DNA from: Bacteroidota bacterium
GTDB lineage: Bacteria > Bacteroidota > Rhodothermia > Rhodothermales > JAAAOL01
Assembly (NCBI GenBank): GCA_009908885.1
Contig: JAAAOL010000260.1
Location: 1 to 13,089, forward strand
DNA: 13,089 nucleotides
Direction: 5' to 3'
Position numbers and translations under genes: made by a program. Of the stretch, positions 1 through 6,206 are shown one piece after another (positions within the stretch are counted from its first letter, which is position 1; each line of letters begins with the position of its first letter). Under the pieces are notes generated by a model. That model was not told where the DNA came from and did not search any database. It worked only from the letters and a program-made list of their open reading frames with translations.

Positions 1-1536
1 GATCTCGGTCAGCACGTTGGTCACCAGGTAGAGCAGCACCAGCACGGCGAAGATGCCCAGGCTGGCCGAGGCGGCCAGGATGCCCTGCGCCAGCGCGTCG
101 GCCAGGCCGGTGCGGACGAACGCCTGCCCGATGCCCAGGGCCGCAGCAATGATGATGAGCACCTGCAGGTTGACGGAGCGCCGCGCCTCCGTGCCAGTCA
201 CGCAGCGGCTCAGCACCATGATGATGGCCGCGGCGAAGGTGGCGGTCACCAGCGGAAGCACCTCCAGGGCGACGAGCAGAAACATGGCGGCCACGGTGGC
301 CAGCGCGATGGGCGCCTTGTGCGGCTCCGACGCGCTCCGGCGGGTGCGACGCGGGGTGCGACGCGGGGTGCGGCGCGGGGCGACGAGGTAGAACTCCTCG
401 CGGTCGGCGTTCCAGCGGGTGTCGAACCCGTCCTGGGCCTCCACGAGCAAGAGGTCACCCGCCTTGATGGGCGTCCGCCCCAGCGGACTCTCGACGCGCT
501 CGCCGCGCCGATGGATGCCGAGGACGACCCCGCCGTAGCGGTCGCGAAAATTGGTATCCCGCAGCGACTTGCCCACCAGCTCCGACGAGTCGGCCACGAC
601 GGCTTCGTAGAGCGGCAGCGTCTCCAGGTCGTCGACCCCCTTTACCGCCACGATGCGCTCCAGCCCGGGCCGGGCCAGCAGCACGTCGACCGTACTCGCA
701 TCCCCCACGAACGCCAGTTCATCGCCGGACAAGAGCACCTGATCTGGCGTCGCTGGCACCAGGTGATCCTCCCGACGCACGTGGATCAGAAAGGCGCCCC
801 CGAGCGACCGCAGTTCCGCCTCGTCGATCGTCTTTCCGGCGAATGGCGCGTCCTCGCTTACGCGCAGCTCGAACAGGCATTCCGTCAGTCCATCGCTCCG
901 TTCCTCGTCCGCCTTGCTCCGATCCGGCAGCAGCCGGTGCCCGACGAGCGCCAGGTACGCGACCACCACCACGACGGACGGGGCGCCGATCCACGTCAGG
1001 TCGAACATGCTGAAGCCCGCCATCCCGTTGTCCGTCAGCAGCCCCGAGACGATGATGTTGGTCGAGGTGCCGACGAGCGTCATCATGCCGCCGACGATGG
1101 CCGCATAGGACAGCGGGATCAGCAGCTTGGAGGCGGGCACCCCGGCCCGTCGCGCCCATTCCTGCACGCGGGGCGTGAGCATGGCCACGATGGGCGTATT
1201 GTTGAGGAAGGCCGAGAAGAAGGCCGTCGGCACCATGAGGCGCGGCAGCGCCCAGGACAGGCGGGTGGAACGCCCGAACAGGAGGCGGTCCAGGAAGCTC
1301 AGCGCTCCGGTTCGCTGCACGCCCGCCGCCACGACGAACAGCGCGCCGATGGTGAAGATGGCGGGGTTTGCGAAGCCGGCGAAGGCCGCTTCCGGCGGCA
1401 TGGTGCCTGCCAGCAGCAACGCGCCGAGGGCGACGAGAAAGACGAGGTCCGGCCGCACGACCTCACGGATGAGCGCTACGGCCATCGCCGCGAGGACGCC
1501 GAGGGTCAACCAGGCCTGCCAGTGCAAAGGGTCCAT
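1..1536 (-). CDS. SLC13/DASS-family permease with two RCK_C (TrkA-C) domains, 3' end outside window
   Basis: This is a membrane anion transporter; 512 residues are visible and the frame is still open at base 1. The ATG at 1536 is followed by hydrophobic helices (about residues 8-45, 58-75, 97-125, 138-165, 183-200). They carry the family motifs LNNTPIVAMLTP (111-122) and VGTSTNII (155-162). Two cytoplasmic RCK_C/TrkA-C domains follow (about 217-293 and 302-385). Next come an Arg-rich linker with PRRT repeats (387-398) and a second helix bundle from about 408. The sequence stops at TNVLTEI, just before the expected second SNN-type motif, so roughly 80-100 residues are missing. Relatives with RCK_C domains include sulfate, dicarboxylate and uncharacterised transporters, so the substrate cannot be read from sequence. 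The gene lies 46 bp downstream of ugd on the same strand with no evident terminator between, so it may be read with the glycan operon. Confidence 0.9.
   Translation of the reverse strand, partial: MDPLHWQAWLTLGVLAAMAVALIREVVRPDLVFLVALGALLLAGTMPPEAAFAGFANPAIFTIGALFVVAAGVQRTGALSFLDRLLFGRSTRLSWALPRLMVPTAFFSAFLNNTPIVAMLTPRVQEWARRAGVPASKLLIPLSYAAIVGGMMTLVGTSTNIIVSGLLTDNGMAGFSMFDLTWIGAPSVVVVVAYLALVGHRLLPDRSKADEERSDGLTECLFELRVSEDAPFAGKTIDEAELRSLGGAFLIHVRREDHLVPATPDQVLLSGDELAFVGDASTVDVLLARPGLERIVAVKGVDDLETLPLYEAVVADSSELVGKSLRDTNFRDRYGGVVLGIHRRGERVESPLGRTPIKAGDLLLVEAQDGFDTRWNADREEFYLVAPRRTPRRTPRRTRRSASEPHKAPIALATVAAMFLLVALEVLPLVTATFAAAIIMVLSRCVTGTEARRSVNLQVLIIIAAALGIGQAFVRTGLADALAQGILAASASLGIFAVLVLLYLVTNVLTEI
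343..378 (-). repeat. three tandem 12-bp units encoding (PRRT)3 in the permease linker
   Basis: Three consecutive 12-bp units, with one base difference in the last, encode PRRTPRRTPRRT followed by RRS. They lie between the second RCK_C domain and the C-terminal helix bundle of the SLC13 permease. The unit is a multiple of three, so copy-number change would keep the frame. The segment is strongly cationic and should face the cytoplasm. Its function is unknown. Confidence 0.85.
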
Positions 1537-1582
1537 GCCAGAACGACACCCTTCTGAGGAGAAACGACCGGGACGTTGCAGC

Positions 1583-2968
1583 TCAGACCGAGCGCTCCGT
1601 CGTTCCGTTGACCATCGTCGTGGGCACGACGTCGGGCGCGCTCTGCGGACGTCCGATGCTGTAGTACTCGAAGCCGGCGTCCGTCATGCGGTCGACGTTG
1701 AAGACGTTGCGCCCGTCGAAGATGAGGGGGCGCTTCAGGCGGTCTCGCATTTTCTCGAAGTTGGGTCGCCGGAATTCGTGCCATTCGGTGCAGATGAGCA
1801 GCGCGTCGGCATCGTCCAGCGCAGCATAGGCGTCGTCCACGTAGTCGATGGCATCGCCCAGAACGGCGCGCGTCGTTTCGATGGCTTCGGGGTCGAAGGC
1901 GGCGACCTCCGCCCCGGCCTCCAGCAGGCGTCGGATGACGACGTGCGAGGGCGCCTCGCGGATGTCGTCCGTGTTCGGCTTGAACGAGAGGCCCCAGATG
2001 GCGATGCGGCGCCCGTCGAGCGAGCCGTCGAAGTAGTCGATGGCGCGGTCGGCCAGAAGGCGACGCTGCCGGTCGTTCACGTCCAGCACGGATTGGATGA
2101 TCTGGAAGTCGTAGCCGTGGGCGTCAGCGGTGTGGGCGAGCGCCTTGACGTCCTTGGGAAAGCAACTGCCGCCGAAGCCGATGCCCGCGTACAGAAAGTG
2201 CTTGCCGATGCGGCTGTCCGAGCCGATGCCGATGCGCACTTGATCGACGTTGGCGCCGACCCGCTCGCACAGATTGGCCATCTCATTCATGAAGGTGATC
2301 TTGGTCGCCAGGAAGGCGTTGGCGGCGTACTTGGTCACCTCGGCGGAGGCCTCGTCCATGACGAAGATCGGGTTGCCCTGCCGCACGAACGGCTCGTAGA
2401 GCAGCTGCATCGTCTCGGCGGCCTTCTCGCTGGAGGTGCCGATGACGACGCGCTCGGGCTTCATGAAGTCGCGCACGGCCACGCCTTCGCGCAAGAATTC
2501 CGGGTTGGAGACGACGTCGAAGTCCTTCTCTGCCTCCAGTCCCGCCTCTTCCAGAATAGCACGCACGCGGCGGGCCGTGCCCACCGGCACCGTGCTCTTG
2601 TTGACGATGATGCGGTGCGCGGGGTCGTCCTCCTGACTCAGCAACGCGCCGATCTCGCGCGCCACGCCTAGGACGTACGACAGGTCCGCCGAGCCGTCCT
2701 CGCCGGGCGGCGTCGGGAGCGCCAGAAAGATGACCTCGCTAGCCGCCACGGCCTCGGGCAGCTCCGTCGTGAAGTGGAGGCGCCCCTCCCGCAGGTTGCG
2801 GTGGAAGTAGACGTCCAGGTCGGGCTCGTAGATCGGCAGTTGGCCATCGCGCAACTGCTCGACCTTGTGGTCGTCGATATCGACGCAAATGACGTCGTTG
2901 CCCATCTCGGCAAAGCAGGTGCCCGTGACGAGCCCTACGTACCCAGTGCCGATGATCGCGAGGTTCAT
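1583..2968 (-). CDS. ugd: UDP-glucose 6-dehydrogenase
   Basis: This cytoplasmic enzyme oxidises UDP-glucose to UDP-glucuronate with two NAD+, supplying acidic sugar for exopolysaccharide. The 461-residue product has the usual family length. The N-terminal Rossmann fold opens with GTGYVG (7-12), followed by an acidic strand end at VDID (29-32). NPEFLREG (155-162) carries substrate-binding Glu residues. VTKYAANAF (211-219) contains the conserved Lys213 and Asn217. GFGGSCFPKDV (264-274) contains the catalytic Cys269 and Asp273. The C-terminal UDP-binding domain includes WGLSFKPNTDDIREAP (325-340). All key residues are present, so it should be active. The ATG at 2968 starts directly at the Rossmann strand (MNLAIIGTGYVG). 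No Shine-Dalgarno is visible upstream. The gene follows gmd after a 167-bp gap in which I see no gene or clear terminator, and precedes the permease. Confidence 0.97.
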   Translation of the reverse strand: MNLAIIGTGYVGLVTGTCFAEMGNDVICVDIDDHKVEQLRDGQLPIYEPDLDVYFHRNLREGRLHFTTELPEAVAASEVIFLALPTPPGEDGSADLSYVLGVAREIGALLSQEDDPAHRIIVNKSTVPVGTARRVRAILEEAGLEAEKDFDVVSNPEFLREGVAVRDFMKPERVVIGTSSEKAAETMQLLYEPFVRQGNPIFVMDEASAEVTKYAANAFLATKITFMNEMANLCERVGANVDQVRIGIGSDSRIGKHFLYAGIGFGGSCFPKDVKALAHTADAHGYDFQIIQSVLDVNDRQRRLLADRAIDYFDGSLDGRRIAIWGLSFKPNTDDIREAPSHVVIRRLLEAGAEVAAFDPEAIETTRAVLGDAIDYVDDAYAALDDADALLICTEWHEFRRPNFEKMRDRLKRPLIFDGRNVFNVDRMTDAGFEYYSIGRPQSAPDVVPTTMVNGTTERSV

Positions 2969-3135
2969 AGTCGGTGCAGTCGGTGGTGTCGGTTCGGTGC
3001 TACAGCGCCGGTGCGGCGGAACGGGCCGCGCCGGGACAGTTGCGCAGTATACTCATCCCTTCGCGCGCTGTTTGCAGATTCTCCTTCAAGATCAGGCGCA
3101 GAATCGCCGTCTCCGATGGCGCAGGCGCCTGTTGC

Positions 3136-4203
3136 TCAGGCCATGCGGCTGGCGGCCACGGCCTGCTCATCGCGCGCCTCCTGCAGGTCGGCCTCCACCA
3201 TCTCCTCAATCATCGTCTCCAGCGTGTAGCGGGGCTGCCAGCCGAGATCGTCGCGGGCCTGCGAGGCGTCGCCCAGCAGCACGTCCACCTCAGTCGGGCG
3301 GAAGTAGCGCGGGTCGATCTCGATGACCACGTCGCCCGTCTCGCGGTCCAGGCCGCGCTCCTCCACGCCCTGCCCGGTCCACGCGAGGTCGATCCCGACG
3401 GCGGCGAAGGCCTTCTCGCAGAAGGTGCGCACCGAGTGCGTCTCCCCCGTAGCGATGACGTAGTCCTTGGGATCCGGCTGCTGGAGCATGAGCCACATCG
3501 CCTCCACGTAGTCGCGGGCGTGGCCCCAGTCGCGGCGCGCTTCCAGGTTGCCCAGGTAGAGGCGTTCCTGCAGGCCGAGCGCGATGCGGGCGGCGGCGCG
3601 GGTGATCTTGCGCGTGACGAACGTCTCGCCGCGCACCGGGCTCTCGTGGTTGAACAGGATGCCGTTGCAGGCAAACATGTCGTACGCCTCGCGGTAGTTG
3701 ATCGTGATCCAGTAGGCGTAGAGCTTAGCGACGGCGTAGGGGCTGCGCGGGTAGAAGGGCGTCTCCTCGGTCTGCGGCGTCTCCTGCACCTTGCCGTAGA
3801 GCTCGCTCGTGGAGGCCTGGTAGAACTTCACGCGCTCCTGCATCCCGAGGATGCGGATGGCCTCCAGCAGCCGCAGCGTGCCGAGGGCGTCGACGCTGGC
3901 CGTGTACTCGGGCGACTCGAAGCTGACCTGCACGTGGCTCTGCGCGCCCAGGTTGTAGATCTCGTCGGGCTGCACCTCCTGCACGATGCGGATCAGGTTG
4001 GTGGCGTCCGTGAGGTCGCCGTAGTGCAGGAAGAAGCGCACCTTGGACTCGTGCACGTCCTGGTACAGGTGGTCGATGCGGTCGGTGTTGAAAAGGCTCG
4101 CCCGGCGCTTGATGCCGTGCACCTCGTAGCCTTTGTCCAGGAGCATCTCGGCCAGGTAGGCGCCGTCCTGCCCGGTGACACCTGTGATGAGTGCGGTCGG
4201 CAT
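3136..4203 (-). CDS. gmd: GDP-mannose 4,6-dehydratase
   Basis: This cytoplasmic short-chain dehydrogenase/reductase converts GDP-D-mannose to GDP-4-keto-6-deoxy-D-mannose, the precursor of GDP-L-fucose and of GDP-perosamine or rhamnose. The 355-residue product matches the family length. It begins with ALITGVTGQDGAYLAEML (4-21) carrying the NADP-binding GxxGxxG. The family stretch VHGIKRRASLFNTDRIDHLY (28-47) follows. Catalytic residues are in STSELYGK (131-138, Thr132/Glu134) and Tyr156-x3-Lys160. NHESPVRGETFVTRKI (185-200) is the usual substrate-binding region. The start is set at 4203 because homologues begin at this strand. The frame stays open upstream to an ATG at 4260, but those 19 codons are a low-complexity repeat. 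The gene lies upstream of ugd and downstream of fcl, which uses its product. Confidence 0.97.
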   Translation of the reverse strand: MPTALITGVTGQDGAYLAEMLLDKGYEVHGIKRRASLFNTDRIDHLYQDVHESKVRFFLHYGDLTDATNLIRIVQEVQPDEIYNLGAQSHVQVSFESPEYTASVDALGTLRLLEAIRILGMQERVKFYQASTSELYGKVQETPQTEETPFYPRSPYAVAKLYAYWITINYREAYDMFACNGILFNHESPVRGETFVTRKITRAAARIALGLQERLYLGNLEARRDWGHARDYVEAMWLMLQQPDPKDYVIATGETHSVRTFCEKAFAAVGIDLAWTGQGVEERGLDRETGDVVIEIDPRYFRPTEVDVLLGDASQARDDLGWQPRYTLETMIEEMVEADLQEARDEQAVAASRMA

Positions 4204-4260
4204 AATGGGGTACTGGTTGCGGGTTGCGGGTTTCGGATTACTGGTTGGGGGTACTGACAC
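4204..4260. repeat. degenerate low-complexity GGTTGCGGG / TACTGGTTG repeat upstream of gmd
   Basis: The segment directly before the gmd start is built of short related words on the plus strand: TACTGGTTG at 4211-4219 and again at 4239-4247, GGTTGCGGG twice in overlap, then GGGTTTCGG and GGTTGGGGG. It would read in frame as an N-terminal extension of Gmd, but the encoded Pro/Asn/Thr/Arg-rich peptide does not look like protein. I interpret it as an intergenic simple-sequence element in the 5' leader of gmd. Its origin and role are unknown. Confidence 0.6.
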
Positions 4261-4341
4261 CCACTCCGGTTCATCCGGTGTAGTGTGGCAGTGATGCCTG
4301 ATAAATCATCTCCCTGTCACTCCACTTCGCTCCACGCCTTC

Positions 4342-4359
4342 CCCCCTTCCGGAAGGGGG
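4342..4359. repeat. 18-bp perfect palindrome, REP-like
   Basis: CCCCCTTCCGGAAGGGGG is a perfect inverted repeat with no loop, centred between 4350 and 4351. It lies about 230 bp past the fcl stop codon and about 140 bp before gmd. There is no T-run after it on either strand, so it does not look like a classical intrinsic terminator. It could be part of a dispersed REP-like intergenic element, a protein-binding site or a transcript-stabilising hairpin. Confidence 0.55.
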
Positions 4360-4591
4360 CGCGAGGGGGATGTGCCTTCGGGAAAGGACTTGCTGAAACG
4401 CCAACGCTTTACGCCTCAGATCCCGCACCGGAGTGGGACCTCGCGCATGTGTCGTTGGAGATCGGGCGGATCTGGTATGACAGGGGCGAAGAATCTCTGA
4501 ATGCCTCCATGGACCTGATCGTCCTAATCGACCTGTGACCTGACCAACTCGAAACATGAAACTCTGATACCTTCCGAACTATGAACTATCG

Positions 4592-5563
4592 TCAAGCCAC
4601 CGCGACGTGGTCGAGGTACCAGGCGTACGTCTTGCGCAGCCCTTCGTCCAGCGACGTGGGCGCCTGCCAGCCGAGCGCCTCCATGCGGGAGACGTCGAGC
4701 AGCTTGCGGGGCGTGCCGTCGGGCTTGGCGCGGTCGTACTCGATGGGGCTCTCGCTGCCGACGACCTCACGGATGCGTTCGGCGAGTTCCCGGATCGAGA
4801 GGTCCTCGCCGACGCCCACGTTCAGCAGCCCGTCCGGCGCTACGTCGTAGATGCGGTCTTCCTCCTGCTCCAGAATGAACAGGCAGGCGTCCGCCACGTC
4901 GGCATTGTAGAGAAACTCGCGCTTCGGCGTTCCGGTGCCCCAGAGCGTGACCGGCGCGTCCGGCAATCCCTCGCGCTTGGCCTCGTGAAACTTGCGCAGG
5001 AGGGCGGGCAGGACGTGGCTCGTCTTCAGATCGAAGTTGTCGCCCGGGCCGTACAGGTTGGTCGGCATGAGCGAGAGAAAGTCGTCCCCGTGCTGGCGGC
5101 GGTAGGCCTCGCACAGCTTGACGCCCGCGATCTTGGCGATGGCGTACCACTGGTTCGTCGGCTCCAGCGGCCCGGTCAGCAGGTACTCCTCCTTGAGCGG
5201 CTGGGGCGCGTGCTTGGGGTAGATGCAGGAGCTGCCGAGAAAGACGAGGCGCCGCACGCCCGTCCGGTGGGCCGCCCGGATGACGTTCGTCTGGATCGCC
5301 AGGTTGTCGCTGATGAAGTCGGCCGGGTAGGTGTCGTTCGCCAGGATGCCGCCCACCTTCGCCGCCGCCATGACGACGTACTCCGGCTGCTCCTGATCGA
5401 AAAAGGCGTCCACGTCGGCCTGCACGCGCAGGTCGAGGTCGTCGCTCGTCCGCAGTACCAGGTTGGTGTACCCCGCCGCCCGGAGCCGCCGCACCACCGC
5501 CGAGCCGACCAGCCCGCGGTGCCCGGCGACGTAGATGGAAGCATTCTTATCCTGTAGTCGCAT
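4592..5563 (-). CDS. fcl: GDP-L-fucose synthase (GDP-4-keto-6-deoxymannose 3,5-epimerase/4-reductase)
   Basis: This enzyme epimerises and reduces the Gmd product to GDP-L-fucose using NADPH in the cytoplasm. The 323-residue SDR protein has the family NADP motif GHRGLVGSA (14-22). The catalytic residues match those known for E. coli Fcl with a constant offset of four: Ser111 and Cys113 in SSCIYP, Tyr140 and Lys144 in YAIAK, and His183 in TSHVLPALL. NLYGPGDNFD (169-178) and KREFLYNADVADA (214-226) are also typical. The ATG at 5563 is the only reasonable start; no Shine-Dalgarno is visible. It lies 32 bp after the SLBB gene, probably in the same transcript. With gmd it forms a complete GDP-mannose to GDP-fucose branch. 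Confidence 0.97.
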   Translation of the reverse strand: MRLQDKNASIYVAGHRGLVGSAVVRRLRAAGYTNLVLRTSDDLDLRVQADVDAFFDQEQPEYVVMAAAKVGGILANDTYPADFISDNLAIQTNVIRAAHRTGVRRLVFLGSSCIYPKHAPQPLKEEYLLTGPLEPTNQWYAIAKIAGVKLCEAYRRQHGDDFLSLMPTNLYGPGDNFDLKTSHVLPALLRKFHEAKREGLPDAPVTLWGTGTPKREFLYNADVADACLFILEQEEDRIYDVAPDGLLNVGVGEDLSIRELAERIREVVGSESPIEYDRAKPDGTPRKLLDVSRMEALGWQAPTSLDEGLRKTYAWYLDHVAVA

Positions 5564-5595
5564 GCCTGGCCGTCTGCCTATCCGTACTCAGCACC

Positions 5596-6138
5596 CTACT
5601 CTCCTCCACGCGCGAACTCGATCAGCCGATCGATCAGGAAGACCGTCGCCCCGACCGAGCCGAGGATCTCCAGCCCATCGCGCCAGCCGAAGGTGCGGCG
5701 CGACTGCGTCTCCACGATGAGGAGATCGCCCTCCTGCAACACTGGGTCCTCGGGCAGCGGATTCGCCTCACCTTCCATCTGGGCCTCGACGATCGTCGCC
5801 CACTGTCCCTGCTCCTCACGCATCAGCTTGATCGTCATCTCGTTGATGAAGTCGCCGTAGCCAAAGCGCTGCTGATTTCCTCCTCGTCCACTGATCTCGC
5901 CGATCGGCGGACCACCGGCGATGGTGAGGAGCGTGCTGAGATGCATGCCCTGCGTCACCTCGTAGAGCCCCGTATTGACGCCGCCCCAGACGCTCACGCG
6001 GATCGTAATGTCGCCCGGCTCGGCAAACTTGATGTAGGCCCCGCCGGTGGCCTCCTGAAACAGATCGAAGGCCTGGCCCGAGGCCGTGTTGACACAAAGG
6101 CCGAGGCCCAGAAACAGCACTGCGAGGATACGCACCAT
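5596..6138 (-). CDS. small secreted SLBB-domain polysaccharide-export protein
   Basis: This is a 180-residue exported protein. The start at 6138 gives a typical signal peptide (MVRILAVLFLGLGLCVNTASG, cleavage near 21-22). A longer in-frame start at 6441 would overlap the kinase gene and add a meaningless Arg-rich stretch, so it is rejected. The mature part has one SLBB-like fold (about 40-145): GDITIRVSVWGGVNTGLYEV, then LSTLLTIAGGPP, and later PVLQEGDLLIVET. This resembles the repeated domain of Wza/Poly_export outer-membrane channels, but the N-terminal Poly_export domain of Wza is absent. A moderately hydrophobic segment (152-172) near the C-terminus may be a membrane helix. The gene lies 68 bp after the Wzc-like kinase, supporting a role in glycan export, probably as a periplasmic or outer-membrane partner. 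The exact role is inferred. Confidence 0.85.
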   Translation of the reverse strand: MVRILAVLFLGLGLCVNTASGQAFDLFQEATGGAYIKFAEPGDITIRVSVWGGVNTGLYEVTQGMHLSTLLTIAGGPPIGEISGRGGNQQRFGYGDFINEMTIKLMREEQGQWATIVEAQMEGEANPLPEDPVLQEGDLLIVETQSRRTFGWRDGLEILGSVGATVFLIDRLIEFARGGE

Positions 6139-6206
6139 GGGCGAGAAAACGGGTTGGACGGAGGAAGAAGGGATACGAGGAGTTGCCACACCTCGAACGA
6201 GGCGCC

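Larger units (their letters stand above)
4204..4591. other. non-coding interval between fcl and gmd
   Basis: These 388 bp interrupt an otherwise tightly packed gene series. No open frame here has a plausible protein; the short frames are Pro/Arg/Ser-rich and probably spurious. The interval contains the low-complexity repeat next to gmd and an 18-bp perfect palindrome at 4342-4359. It also has a mixed-composition stretch around 4460-4510. No good promoter match for gmd was found, but a separate promoter is possible given the size of the gap. Confidence 0.7.

Noticed and set aside
319..2671. Long plus-strand frames at 319-1557 and 1127-2671
   Set aside because: They are antisense to the SLC13 permease and ugd, both of which show clear family motifs on the minus strand.
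3046..3053. AGTATACT between gmd and ugd as a promoter -10 element
   Set aside because: There is no -35 or -33 element at proper spacing on either strand, and the motif is a short palindrome that can occur by chance.
2974..4257. 427-codon open frame on the plus strand
   Set aside because: It lies antisense to gmd, which has complete catalytic motifs. The frame is a by-product of high GC at third positions and its translation has no recognisable domain.
4342..4359. Palindrome as a rho-independent terminator of fcl
   Set aside because: It is about 230 bp past the stop codon, has no loop and is not followed by a T-run on either strand.
6185..6206. Short stem (CGCCTC-GTTC-GAGGTG) just after the kinase stop codon
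   Set aside because: It has six pairs with one wobble and no following T-run, too weak to call a terminator or processing site.
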